This document shows, piece after piece, positions 38,106-51,651 of a stretch of 64,000 bases of DNA. Numbering within the stretch: position 1 is the stretch's first letter; each line of letters starts with the position of its first letter. A program made the position numbers and the translations under genes. Source of the stretch: Sclerurus mexicanus (Eukaryota; Chordata; Aves; Passeriformes; Furnariidae); contig VWZF01005688.1 of the NCBI GenBank assembly GCA_013396755.1, positions 248,001-312,000 of the forward strand, read 5' to 3'. Under the pieces are notes generated by a model that saw only the letters and a program-made list of their open reading frames with translations, was not told the origin of the DNA and ran no database searches.

Positions 38106-41100
38106 TGCAGTGGACTACAAATGGGAGAAGCCCTTTACTTGTGAGGGAGGCTAGTTATAAACTGGCTATGGTGATCTCATTTTCAAGCAAAACCAAAAAT
38201 CACTATCTGTGATAAAAAAGATCACTGTTCATGACAGCAAGCTCTTTTCCTGAATCCTTTCTTGTAGGGAGGACAGTTTAATTAGTAATACCAATAAATA
38301 TTACATGACATGTCCTGTGTAGTTAGAAAGTCCCTTTGCTCTTTGAATGTTTAAAAAGGAAACAAAGAGGGAAACAAAAGCTTTGTTTACACGAATCCTA
38401 AAGAGATACTGTTATGTTTTGTTTAGCTAGCTGTTTGCTAGTGCATTTTTTAAGGGCTCAACCTCTTTCCTTCTTAGGTCTTATACATGCATAGAGCACA
38501 AATGATGGTTTCTGATGACCTTTTGTAGTTTTGTGCTTCCCAGTGACAATTTTAGGGATGGAATCACGGGCATAAAGCAATCCTTAGGGGAAATGAGAGT
38601 GGAAATATAATTGGTACCAAAAGCAGTATATGGAGAGTCACTTCTGACACTTGGAATGGAGGCAGTCATTAGAGAAAGGAGGACATGATGAAAAGGAGGG
38701 ATGCACACTGGAAAGGAATACAAGGAATTGGGGCTGGGGGGAAGAAGTTTTGCCGTACTTATCTACTAGAAAACAATATTAGAAGACTAGGTTACTAGGT
38801 AACTCTGCACTGTGGACAAGAAATGCAAAAATATCTTATCCAGTGCCAGGGCTGTGAATCCCTCTTGCTTTTTGATTTTCTAGAAATTCAAATTTTCAAT
38901 TTTGCATAAAAGCTTTTCTATCTCCACCTCATCCATTACCTTCACCTCTCTCAAATGTTGAAATATGAAATATGTATCAGAAAGCACCATCCCTAGAAAA
39001 AAATTACAACTGTTGTTTAATGGAATGAAATAAGATAGTAAATACTGAATAAATCAAAAAGCATAGTCATTGTAGCTGTGAGTGAGATATACTGAACGAA
39101 TTGTCTGAATTTGGTGCTCTTTTTGCATACTGTTTTGGCTGTTTGCCTAAGAATGTAGGTCCTTTAATGAAAAGGTAAATAAAAACAGAGGCTCTTAAGT
39201 TCTAAAGGGAAGGGAAGAGTATAATGTAACTTACAGTGATAGGTTTTCTCTCAGCAGTAACTATTGCATAATTTATTGTTCCTTTATCTTTTTGAAAAAA
39301 AGAAAAATAATTGCATATTCCTATCATGTTACGTATATATGCTTACAGAAAAATCTGTACATTAATACAAATTAGTCATCTTTAGTCAGAGGCTAAATGA
39401 CAAGACACAGGACTACTGACCCCTACAAGGCGTTTTTATCATTTTCATCATGATGATGTTCCTGTTGTCATTAAGGAAAGGTCTCTTAATGAAATGTGAA
39501 CACCCAGAGTGATGGTCTAGAGTGTCTCTGAGCAATGGCTCAGAGCATCACTATGATGTCCCCAGAATAAGTAAGCAGCAAAGGATTCACTCTGCAGCTG
39601 GGGATGCTGTGAGCCCTGCTGCCACCCTGCTGGCTCCTGTGGGCCTGCTTCTGCTGCTACATGTGGGTCTATATTATAAATATTACACAGTCCTTCTATA
39701 CATGTGATTCAGTGGAAGGCCTTTTGCAAGGAAAGAGACTAGCAAAATGTAGAATTTTGCTGTATTGTTTTTACAATCCTTATGCCTGGTCTGGATTTTA
39801 ATGTACATAAGATATAACTTCTTGGGATAATTCTTAAGCTAGTACAAATACAGAATTAGCTGAGAAGCAAAGGTCTTTTCTCCTCAACAAGGAATAGTCT
39901 TAGGAAGGATATGATATGAAAATGCCAGTGGTTTTTGTTGTTTGTTTTTAAATGTAGCAAAGTGTACTCTCCTACTTTAATAACCCTTATGAAAAAATTC
40001 TGTTTGAAGGTACATTGAAAATTCATGCATTTACAGGTATTTGAAGTATACAGGTTGTGAATTCATTAAAAAAAAAAGTAAAAAGTTTCAGTCATTTTAT
40101 CAGACAGATCTCTTAAAGACAGCTGAAGAGGTTTGCTGACATGTAGGGGAGGAAATCCTCCGTTCTAGAACCATTATGGAAACTGTCTGTTCCATGATGA
40201 CTGTTCTGCAAACCTGTTAAAGCTATTGAAAAGAAGTTTAGTTGGGAAACCACTTTGTGCTGGCAAATACAGCAGTATAATTTTGAGTATGTACAGGCAT
40301 CTGTGATTAACAATTTCCTTTGTTTTGATATGTATCCTACTCTGTCTTTCTGTTTCCAGCGCAGTCTTACTTGTAGTGACAATAAAGAAGATAAAGATCT
40401 CAAGAAAAATAGCTACTTTAGACATTGCCATCCTCTGAGAAAAATAGAGCAAGTGATTATACTATGACAAGGAGAATGCAAGTTATTCATTAAAAGGTTT
40501 TTTCTTTTCTCATTGCAAAGTTGACTTGAAAGGGTAATAAAATACATGAGCTATCTTGTGTTTTGTCTTGAGCACAATCATCTAGGCTTATTGTCAAAAA
40601 CTGAGAAGTACTAAACAGGGGATGCCTTGCAGGAATAATCTGCAAATCCATGCTTGAGTGAATCCAGGAGCCCAAGGAATTAAAGTAGTGAACTAGGTGC
40701 ATTAATAATGACAGGCCATTAAAGAGCAATATATTATTATTTGTCAGTTTTGGGCTATCAAAATAAGATGCTGAAAATTAAGACTTAGGCTTATGTTGTG
40801 AATGCATAAGTCATAAAAGTCTCTCCTGGCTGTGGCTGTCTGGTATATCGCAAAAGCGCACAACTGGCCCCAAGGAACACGGCAGGGAGCTTGCAGAGCT
40901 ACATGAGGTCTTGGCCATTCAGCTGTGCAGCACTGCATTGGTAACTCGCCTTGTAGAAGTGAATATTCTGTGTGTACCATAGCTCACTGGGTTGATGTTC
41001 TTTGTCCTCTGGAAGGAAGAGGAAGGGAAATGTATTAATTGCTTAGGTATTTATATATTATTTCGTATAATTTATTACAAAATGTGGACTAGTTAGGATG

Positions 41101-41519
41101 ATAGGAAGTGATGCTAACAGTTTCAAAACATGGCTAAAACTATTACTTTGCATTACTTCTGTCAAGTGACAACTGTGGATTGTTCATCCCTGCTTATTTC
41201 TAAAACTAGTAAGTAAAAATTACTCTGCATTCTTCCTCTCTCAGTGATGACTGAGTTTGAGCCATCATTTTTAGGCTTCTAAGCAAGTGAAAGAGAAACT
41301 TCTAAATGGGTTTGAGTGACTCAAGTTTTGTGTGCAACTTACAGATGACCTTCAGAATGCAAGTGTGAATGGGAGAACTGTAGGACACTGCTATTTTAGC
41401 TAATGACTCATTTCTTCTTCCCCAAAAGAGCCTTTCACAATTAGATCAGATCCTGGTTAGTATATTGACAGAACACTTCTATATGCTTAAATCTTAGACC
41501 AGTTAATATGTATAACAGC
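38106..41519. other. Gene-free sequence
   Basis: Two local G+C-rich patches stand out. One at about 39590-39675 is built of repeated 'ctgctg'-like steps. The other at about 40845-40950 has several CpGs. No gene recognised. Confidence 0.55.
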
Positions 41520-42000
41520 ATTAATTTAATTATTTAACTAAATAATTATATCCAAAGAAACAGCCTGATGGGATGACGTGCCAAAGAAGATAGAAAGAAC
41601 TTTAAAAATCTGCAGTGATTTAATTAAATAAATACATTTAATATTTGCATATAGAGATTATATTATTTATAATTGACTTTCCAAATAATTTATTTTGCAG
41701 GCTTTCAATTGCCTCCATATCATTCTGCCTCATTGATAAATCTGGTCATATTTGACAGCCCCAATATGACATTTAAATGTGACCAAAGTAGACAGAGCAA
41801 TCATTCTTTAAAGAACCTATACTGAGTGACATCTTAAAAAAATCTCAAAATCAGTGCCAAGAGCTGCTTTTGCCTATAGCGATCATAAATCAGGCCATTT
41901 CAAGGCCAACGACACTTTACTATTATGTATATAGGGCTTAGTGTATTCTGATTAATTTTATCCGCAATTTAAGAAGCTACTGATGTGTTCTTCTGACTTT
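41520..42000. promoter_or_regulatory. Conserved-element-like block with palindromes and octamer
   Basis: The block opens with the inverted repeat TAATTATTTA-AC-TAAATAATTA (41527-41548, ten-base arms with no mismatch). An exact octamer in reverse orientation, ATTTGCAT, is at 41643-41650, and a 12-bp palindrome ACATTTAAATGT at 41769-41780. Later 'caaggccaacgacactttac' and 'gattaattttatccgcaatt' keep CpGs in an A+T-rich setting. No transposon similarity or open frame explains it. A cluster of homeodomain, POU and palindromic motifs of this length is typical of ultraconserved-type enhancers; this is inference. Confidence 0.35.
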
Positions 42001-45000
42001 CCCAAAAAATAAAAAGGATTTTACTATATGACTCTTCTACTTTTACCATCTCTGTTCACTCAACCTCCCCTCAAGCATGGAGAGTGATATGGGCTTCTTC
42101 TTCATGATTAGATTTCAGTAAAACCCTGTAAAAGTTGCTTGAAAGGTTATGTTACAGTGAGAACCAAATCACTCCTTATCAAATTGCCTTTGTCCTCCAT
42201 CCAGCTATGTCCATCATAATTACTCCTACTGTTTGACTTCATGATTTGACCCAGTTCTCTGTTGTCAATCCACTTCCAATAAGCAAAGATGGGCGAAAGA
42301 GAATTGCATGTGAAAAGAGAAAGGAGAGTGGCACAGAGTGAAGTGGAAGGTGCTCTGAAATCAGTGTTTCTCCCTTTCACCCTCATTACTAACAAACTTG
42401 CTATCAAAATTATTAAAATTAGCTACTATTTTTTTTTGTTAATGTTTTTCCTCATCTGAATGGCATTATGACCATGTAAGTTTCGTATTCAATGTTCATA
42501 AAATGTTGATATTAAGTGTTGAAAAATACATGCTTTCAGAAGTAAATGTAGAATGCAGAGGAGAACTAGTTAAACATTGCCTTTAATATCTGGACTTAAG
42601 GTACATGCTCTACACCAAAAGTCAAGACATGATTTCAACCAGACATACATTCCCATTACTTAATCAAAGAATAAGAAAGTATATGATGCCTGGATATTTA
42701 GATTTTGCTAGCACCTGTTCTCTGAAGAACTCTTGCTCTATTCATAAACTCTCCAATTAAATAGAGTATAGTGGCCTCGTGGGCTGTTGTGAGTGATGTC
42801 CCTATTATCTGAGTTTTCTATTTTTGCTTAATTTTGTAGGTTTTAGGCACAACACTGCTGTTGTCATCTTGGTTACCTTTTTTTTGAGTAGGATTGAACC
42901 ACAGAGTGGCTAGCATAAATTATTATATTAAAGATAGTACTCACACTGTTCCATTTGCTTCAAAATCTAACACTTTTTTTTCTGAACTGAAACTACTTTT
43001 AACTTGATGTTGTAATACTTTGCTATTCTGCATCTCTACCCAAACATATAGTCATTTGCTCTAGATGGTATCTGATAGCAATATTACCCAAACATTTCTG
43101 GGTGTGATGGGATGCTTTTTTAAATGTGGGTCCACTGATTCTGCAGACATTAAAAAGAAGAAAAAGTCAGGCTGTTTGCACTGCCTAATGAAAATACTAT
43201 TGGCATAATGGCTGCAAAAAAGCCTTCTGTTGACAGACAAATAGCTTAACTGAATTGGGAAAAATAGTCATGATTTAAAAGTTCTTCAGCTTTACTGAAG
43301 TACTGTAAGTCTTTTGGATGTGATGAAGCAATCTTGTGAGACCTAAATCTAATCTGTGATGGGTTCTGTTCAGATATTTAGTGTGTGACACACTCATCTT
43401 GGCAGAATCATGATGGATTCTGGTTTTTATGTAGAATGTTACTGTAAGGAGCTTTATTTTTTGACTGTCATGTAAAAGTGTGGTATATATGCAAATTGAC
43501 ATTGTAAAGCAACATCTGCTGTTTGCTTTTAAGGTCCTTATTCTGATAAAAGTCTCTACAAAGTTATAAAAAGAGGTTAATTTAGGATAAAGCTCATCCC
43601 TTTTAATACAGCCTAAAGGCAATAATTAAGCTTTTTGAAATGGAAAGAAATTCATTCAGGAAAGTTACAGTAGAGGTAATGTCCTGATGTGGATGAACAA
43701 GTTGCATGTGGCAAAATAGACTTGATCAGGTTAAGCTTGTACTGATACAAACTTTACATCAAATCTTGATCCAAGCTTTCTTATACTTTTTTAGAAAATG
43801 GCTTTAGATTTTTCTGTGTCTTGAAATTGCTTCTAAGCAAAAATGCAGGAGATGGATATGCATAGTGGGCAACTGTTTGGGACTTTCATGTTTGTCAAGT
43901 CTTGCAAACTTGCACACGTTCCTTGCTATTTCCATATTCAGTTGGTGCCTGCAGATACACTGAACAACAAATTCAGTTTTCAATTGCTTCAATTCCCATT
44001 ACTTTGTCAGACTATGAAGAAAATGTTGTGTATTTAAATGTATACAAAGAATGAAGGGTGTGATCCAGACTCCACTGAAGTCAATGGTATGTTTTTATTT
44101 AAGGAGGCAATTTACAATTAACTCAGCCCATGCATGAAAAACAGATGTAAAACTTAAATGGGAATTGGTACTTTCAGGTGTTGATATCTTGCTCTCAGCA
44201 AATCCAGTGTCAATGAACTCTTTAGCACGGTTCTCAATAGTTGCATGATTAGCTGTTTTCATGTTGTTTATCACTCTGGTGGTACCGTTTTGCATGTTTT
44301 CCATATGACAGTGAGATAATGAAAAATAAGTCCTCATGTGGGACATGTGTGAATAACTGTAGCATAAAGTCATACTAAAACAGTCCTGTTAAATCAAAAT
44401 TACAGTTACATTATCATACATCAGCTATTATGCCTTCGTAGCAAAGGGGAATCCAGCTCTGTTATGGAATATGCTCTACTTTTTGTTGATGACAGTAGTA
44501 AACTGCATTCAGAACCATATGAACCTCTGACTTCAAGCCTCCAGGCATGTGATCAGTATACCAACCTGCCGCTTTCTAGAAATTAAGAGTATGGTAAATC
44601 CCTGAAGTGTTTCACCTCCACCATTTCCTTTGACAGTCTTTTACAGGACTTCACTGATTAATTGTCAGGCTGAGTATGCTTGAACTAAGTCATTAATTTT
44701 GTCTGAAAAGGTATCATTCCAGAGCACTTTTTCTAGCAAGATGATATTGTCTGCATTATTAAATACTTTCTCCAGTGCCTGTCATCCATAAACCGTCTGC
44801 TCCCTAAACACAGATTCCTTCTATTTACCTGCAGTTCAAGGATAGAGACAATAAGCTGAGATTTTGTACTTCAGCTGTCCTTTGATGAAACAGTTTGTTT
44901 TTCTGAATGTAAAATAGCAGTAAATTATGACATTTTGGTATTTTGAAGCTTTTTATTGTGTTGGAAGTCAAATTGCTCATGCTTACCTTTTTGTATACAA

Positions 45001-45971
45001 ATTTTTTGCATAATTTAACCACAGTTCCCCATTTTCCCTGAAGGAACTCCCAGGCCTGTTAACTGTGGCCTGAAAATGATGAAGGGAGTAGTAAGAATGG
45101 AGAGATAGTGAAGAGAAAGGGAGTTAACTTGTAATTCTTTTTGCTATAAAAAGTAAAAATGTATCAGACACTTTTGGCAAATAATTTATTTTCATTTTAA
45201 TTTAAAGTATAACATAAAAGTTTTGTTCTATTGGCATACACAACTACCTTATCTGGTGTGATTTTACACAAACGTAATAAATTGACGAAGCTTTTTTTTG
45301 TGACCATATAGTCCAATGAATATAAATTCTTAGCATCAGCAGAAGAAATAAGGATCCTGAGCCTTATTCATTTAGGGAGTGTTCCCTGCACACTTGTTTG
45401 CCTGAAAGGATCCATATTACATATTGGACAATGTAAACCAGTATAGGATATAGTGTTGGCCTGTTTAACACTTTCTAAGTGTAGCACGTATGATTTTAAC
45501 CTGCAATATATGAACATCAGTATGGCCAAACAAAGCTTACACCATTATAAATTTATAATAAAAATTATCACTACCTAGCATAGAGACAATGTCTTCTGAC
45601 TCATCATTGAAATTTACTGAGAACTAAGCACTCAACCACTACATCTTCAAAGAAATCCTCCAAAACCTAATTCAGCAAAGTTGAAGAATTCACTCAATTT
45701 TGAGCGTGACAGTATTTATATTCTTATACTCCTGTCCAGAGAAGCAGTTGTATCTATGCTAGCAATCCACCCAAGAAAAGAAAAGAATGAAGAGGATGAT
45801 ATAACTTTATACAATTCAAGCTTGGTGTGTTTTCTCAATTTTTGTTCTATAAACACTAGTAAATATGCAGAATAATTATTTTTTTCCAATAATTCGTACT
45901 AGGGGATGACTCTAATAGCTTGCACTTAATTGAGGGAATGGAGGTTGGGGTGGCAAGTGTATGAAGCAAAG
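42001..45971. other. Gene-free sequence
   Basis: No gene or transposon recognised other than the short ancient-repeat core at 44057. The stretch 45180-45320 ('ttacacaaacgtaataaatt') has a weak conserved-element texture. Confidence 0.55.
44057..44092. repeat. Short remnant of an ancient amniote interspersed repeat
   Basis: The string 'gtgatccagactccactgaa' followed directly by 'gtcaatgg' matches a motif ('gatccagactccattgaagtcaatgg') that recurs across turtle, crocodile and bird genomes in old interspersed repeats. Only the core is recognisable, and family assignment is not possible by eye. Confidence 0.3.
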
Positions 45972-46674
45972 TGATGGGTGTGAGAGAGTCCTCAAGGAAA
46001 GATGAGGCATGCCTCAAGGCTTATCTCAAGTGCTTGCAGATCAGAGTATACTTGCCTGGGAACAAGCAGGAGGCATTGGAGCTCCATGTGCAGACACTGA
46101 GGTATGGGACTATTGGGGTAACTGAGATACAGTGAGATGACCTGGATGACTGGCTTTCTGTGATGCGTGGAGATGCATGGAGACATTCCTTTAGGAGTGA
46201 CAGACTGGGAAGATGAGAGAGACATCCTTGCACATGAAGCATGTATGGAGCTTCTCTGTGAAATGAAAAATTGGGCCCTGTGGAGCAGGATCCAGGAGAG
46301 GCTTGTGTGACTTGTTCATGGGTATTTTTTACAGACTATCCAATTAACTTGAGGAATTGAGTGTAGACACCTTGGATCTCTTGAATCTGCTGTTCACTGC
46401 AAAGAAAAATTGGTCAAGGAGGTGGTCATCAGTATCAGCCTTGTCTGTAGGAGTGTTCAAGATCCAGAGGGAAGTGAGGAAGTCAAGTAGAAGACTTTAG
46501 TTTATGAAAAAAAGCGGGCTTTAGTTTGTAAGATAATATACTTTTCAGGGGTAAATGTGTTTTAATAACTAAACATGTTCACGGAGCACATAGATCTGAA
46601 TAAAGACCTCTCCTTCAGTTTTATCTGGGGGAAACTTCCTCTCAGTCACAAGGACCTCTCTGTAAATCAGGCAC
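45972..46674 (+). mobile_element. Putative unclassified LTR-like insertion
   Basis: A block of about 700 bp that is richer in G+C than its surroundings and reads like an avian LTR. It begins near 'tgtgagagagtcctcaagg' (45979) and carries long purine-rich U3-like stretches. Near its right end is AATAAA at 46599-46604, followed by a pyrimidine-rich stretch 'gacctctccttcagttttat' and 'ctctcagtcacaagg', as at an R/U5 boundary. The pentamer caaag occurs at 45967-45971 and 46675-46679 and could be a target-site duplication, although the termini it implies (TG...AC) are not the canonical TG...CA. I do not recognise the family and see no coding remnant. A diverged CR1 or unique sequence are the alternatives. 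The element call is inference from texture, the poly-A-signal position and the flank match. Confidence 0.4.
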
Positions 46675-49600
46675 CAAAGAATTGAATGTCTCTGAGGTAA
46701 CCTTACTCCATTACAGTTTCAAATTATTTTGTGCAGTTTTTACACTGCTGTCAATAAGAGTTGAAAAATATTACTTATTTTACCTTCTTCAAGAAAGGTA
46801 TGGATTGCCCAGATTTGATTGAAAGTACAAATGGGCCAACAAAACCAAGCATGGCTGAGAGTACAGGAATCCACCTTGGCTTTTAAATGCTAGATTATTT
46901 ATAATGTTGGCTTTTGGAAACATCCTCTCCACTACTTTTTTAAGTATATAAATTGCAGACATTGAAAACTGGTGTTACTGGCAGAACAAGAAACATGAAA
47001 TCTCTTGACAACAATTGTGGACTTTATTTAGAGCAGAAGTAGACATTAAAAACATCCTAAACTGGTACCACAAATGTAATAATCCTTTAAACATGAAGAA
47101 TAATTAAAAATAACCAGTAGCGTATTCATCTAGACTACCTGGGAAACAATGAGGAACATTTCATAAAAATCGAGGTTCTTAAAAGAAATAAGGAACATCA
47201 TATGAGGAAAGCAGAAGATGCAATATAAGGGGAGTGGGCTGAGAAGGTGATTAGTTTACAGCTAAACAGTAGAGCTCTTGCTGAAGATTAAGGAGGGGCA
47301 AAGAGCCACATGGAGTTAAATTGAACCCAGTTAACCTTTGAGATTGCTAAATACAAATTAACTGTATGTGTCTCACTAAATCTGTGAACTAAAATTATCA
47401 GAGTCTGTGAAGTTGCTTTGCAGATGCTTGTCTGGTTCTGCTACTGCTCAAGCATTCAATTTTTGGCACCACTGAACTGGATATTGGGCTAAATGGGCTT
47501 CTACTGTGAGCCTGTGGCTCATGTCTGCCTAACTGACTCAGGTAATTCAGTGAGGACAAAAAGAAGCTAAATTTTTTGAGTTAGTCATAGTGGAAAATAT
47601 AACAAGTTAATATATTTTTAGTTATATCTTTTGTAGGAAGATTTTTTTTTTCTTAGAAAAAGTCTAGCAAGATGGAACACTAAAGAGTAATGTGGTGTTT
47701 GGTGTACTGTGTGCTCCAACATGTGCACATTATATGACCACAAAACTACATAAGATATTTTTCAACCCATAGCCTTAGTATTTTACAGAATACAGTTGGA
47801 AAACTTCAGTTGAATTTGAGATAGTTGTGACGCTTTTTCCAGGTGTTAAAACACATGGAGCACATGTTCAACTTTTGATACATGTATTTTATATTTTGTA
47901 ATATTTTTTTATTATCTTAATATTGTTTTATAAAAGAAATAAAGGCCAAACCAGAAAAGAAGAGGTACTAGTGTGAAGAGTTCATTATATGGGCAATTGG
48001 AAGACACAGCCGGCAGTGGTAGAGCATTCTTTAAAATCTTGCCAGTTTTCCACTTGCAACACATGTTGATTTACAAGCACAGGCGCAAAAAGTAGGGTGA
48101 TTAAGGAATTTATCCTCATTCATTGTCGCCTGCAGACAAATGTCTTCAATATTTAACCAAGAGATCAATGAAAGCAAATTGTTCACTGACAACCAGCTAG
48201 TTACTTTCCTTCAGGTGAAATACTGCTCTAAGTATTCTACCATTATGAGGATAGTTCTCTGTATTCCATTACTTCCTGTGTTCATTTTCCTCCCTATTTT
48301 TATTACCTCGCCTCCAAGAGTCTCCTTACAAGATAAAACTGGAATTACTTAGAAATGCAAAGCAGCTAGTTGCTACTGTGTCATATACCAGTAAAGCTCC
48401 AGTAAGGAGCTGCACGTTTCAATTTCCTGTATGTTGATCACTGTAATTTCAAAATGGAACATAGAGCCCAGAGTATACAAACCCATTTCAGGAGGGTTTG
48501 CCTGCAGTCTCCTCGGCTGGGCAGTGCTGTTTCACTTGTGACACCGTTTTGTCCTTTGTTGGGAAAAGAATTTACTAACTATCATTACTAGCCAGTACTG
48601 GAGAGGGCACAGCCCCTGTAAAAATGATGTCAGCATTTCCAAGGAGGTAAAAATTCTTTTTTAGTGCCATAAGTCAAATCTGATATTCTGCATGATTTTT
48701 TTCATAGAACATGGGTAGCAATAAGAGAGACTCCTATCTTGTCCTATCCTCTCCTTGCCATGGGAAGCTTGACAGGAGTTGTGAAATTCTTTTGATAGCT
48801 ACCAACCAAGCTGAGACACAATACGTTTCAAAAGTTGCTGTATAGCTTAGAAACTAACTGTCTTGTCATCTTTTGTGCCCTAGTGACTAGGAAAGTGGCA
48901 ACACATTGTCAGCTTACAGAATTCTATGTGAGAATTAGTTGGGCAGTTATTTTTTTCCTGAGGGTCATAGATAAGGAGCTTTTGATCATTCCTAGCCAAA
49001 TTTATTAAATCCTAAATTGCACACTTGTAAACCTGAAGAAGCTGATCCATGTGGTAAACAATCAGCTTACAATGTCATACCATCATTTAGAACAGCCACA
49101 ACCTCTTGTCTCTCTAGCATCCCACATATTGCTTTTGTCAGTTCTGTCAAGAGATGGCACCCCTCTCTTATGCCATTTGCTGATACTAGATCTTAACAAA
49201 TCGTTCTTCTCCAGTAGTAAACTGGTACTTTCCACCTATCGTCAGCACTTACTTCTCCATGTGCAAACAAGGAAACAAGAGGGAAACAGTTTCAAATTAA
49301 GAAAAAATCTCATTAAATATAAACTGCAGCTGACTACTCTTTATGCATATTCAGCCATGTCCTAGAAGCTTGTGTCCATTTTCTAGGTTCCTATTGTGTT
49401 TTATTCTCTACAAGTGGAAAACTAAAAGATATTTCCAGTAACCTGCTCTTCATTATCATATGCTGTTGTATGTTCTGAAAATCACTTTACAAAAAAATCT
49501 ATAATCGTTATTTTTCTGAGTATGCTCCTTGCTTAGTTAAGAGAACTATAAATACTCTCTTGTAAATTGAATTCCCAAATAGAGAATGTTTTGAGGAAGT

Positions 49601-50394
49601 TCTTTATTTCCAGATAATTTTCTTGCTTTTAAGAAATATAATTTCAGAAAAAAAATTGTTACCAGAACTTGTAGCACTAATTCAGAAGAAAGAAGTAGTA
49701 GTGGAAAAAAATTATTGTACAGCTAAGAGAACTTACTAAATGGGCTCTGAAGACATGCCTGTAAATATGTGAAGATGCTAGAAAAGTATTTTTTAATTAA
49801 AAATTTATTTTCAGATTTTATTATGCATTGCAAATATTTTTATCCCTAAAATTAAAGGTTACAATTCAATTGATTTTAATAGGTCTGTACTCCATCCTGT
49901 TGATTATTTATCAAATGCTATCATAGTAGCATGGTAAAATAGACCTGGTAAAACAGATCTGTAAGGCAAGATATAAATCAACATGCCAATTTTGATAGCA
50001 AGAAAATTTCAGCAGTTCAGATACACTGAAGTTTTGTCTGCATGTCCTCTGCATGTTGGTTAATTCTCAGTATGACTTTGATGGACTTTTGTAATCAGTG
50101 ACACTCTCTGGAATGCCTATACCTACTAATAACATATGAAGGGTGGTCTTGGGTTAGGTCAGGTGTTCATCTAGTCTGGTGTCCTGTGTTTACAACAAAT
50201 GCTCAGGGAAAGAGCTGAGATCATCTATGCATACCATTCACTTTAGGTTTTCCCATTTGTGCTCATTTTTCTCTTATTCCTATGTGTTGTATTGTCATGA
50301 CATAATTCCAGTCAGTTATTTGCAGCCTGAACACTAGACAGACAATATATATTTGACAGCAACCAACTGGGTTGGTAATCCATAATTTGTTGAT
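46675..50394. other. Gene-free sequence
   Basis: Nothing recognised beyond the small hairpin at 48478. Open frames at 48140-48352 and 49051-49365 (+) lack known domains. Confidence 0.55.
48478..48500. other. Small inverted repeat (7-bp stem, 9-nt loop)
   Basis: CAAACCC (48478-48484) pairs with GGGTTTG (48494-48500) around a nine-base loop. It is an isolated hairpin with no adjacent gene, probably incidental. Confidence 0.6.
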
Positions 50395-50575
50395 AGAAAT
50401 AGACACAGGGCATTAGGGGACTGTAAATGAAGTGCTGATGTAGCAGTAATTAGAGTCAAACTCAGCAGCATTGCCAGAGTTGAGGACAGAAGTTTGCTTT
50501 AAAGTCTGTTTCAGTGGTTTATGTAATTCAGCTGGGGTAATTTGCAGTTGAATGAAACCTGACATGGAAATTGTG
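50395..50575. promoter_or_regulatory. Conserved-element-like block (weaker)
   Basis: Contains 'gtagcagtaattagagtcaa' (50440-50459) and 'ggggtaatttgcagttgaat' near 50534, with no repeat similarity. The evidence is texture only and weaker than for the blocks at 32.0 and 41.5 kb. Confidence 0.2.
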
Positions 50576-51651
50576 AGCTCAAATTCAGATTTCCTTCTGA
50601 AAAGGGTTCAGATGAGAGTCTAGAACACAGCAAACATTAGAGAGAAAGTTCATTCTTCCAGATATGGTTAAGTAATAAATCAAGCATAAGCAGCTTCCAA
50701 GAGTTTATTTTTGAATGATTTGCATCTTTGTTTTTAATATATATTATCATTGAAATGGTACTTGTTACTATTTTATGAAGCTAACTGTTGAACAACAGTC
50801 ACTTCACATAAACCAGTGAAATATGGTGCAGTGGTGAAACTGAAATGAAATCTGGTACAATGTGCAGAAGAATGTGAGACCACAACCAGTCAAACAGTTG
50901 AACTTTGAAATTAGTTCTCAGTCCTCCTATGAGTAGCACTAAGTAACTACTCTTAATAATATTTTTCACTCTTTCAGGTGACACTGAAGCTTCATCTCCT
51001 AAAGGGTCACAGTACATGAAAGCAAAAGAGGGAAATAGCAGGGCCTATAAAAATTCAAATGGATATTAAATGAAGTTTTCAGCAGTGTTGTGGCTGCGAT
51101 TCTTCAAATATCAGATTACTTTATGGGCCTTCCCTCATTTCATTTGGAGCTTTCTCTATATTGCAAATCCAGAAGTTGAAGAAGAGGTCACTGGCCAATC
51201 AACACAGCAAATGGATTGTAATTACTCCAGTCCCCAAAGGTAATAACATTTTCCCTCAAGTGACAGGCCTGAATAGCCCTGTGGTAGCCAGGGTCACCTG
51301 AAAAACTTCAATCCTATTGAAGTATTTCACCATGAGAAAGGAAATCCCGCTCTAGGAAGACTTCTCTTGATTAAAACCTCTGGATTTCAATATTAAGTCC
51401 TGCTCAGTTCATATTTGCCTTTGGTGTATTTATCTTCCAGTACTGTATGCCTGTACTTACTATTATCTATTTATTTTATCAGAAAATAAGTAAAAGAACA
51501 GGTTGGGTGTTTGGTATTGAATGTTGATGTTACTTTTATGACATGTAATGCAGTGTAATCTTCTGGATTATGCTTTCTCTTTTCAAGATCTCTTGGCTGC
51601 TATTTGTGCAATTAATTTTACAGATGTTCTATTAAATTTTTAGGAATAGAT

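Noticed and set aside
51046..51052. TATAAAA upstream of the small ORF at 51070 as a core promoter
   Set aside because: A start site about 30 bp downstream would fall inside the frame, after its ATG; such strings are common in A+T-rich DNA.
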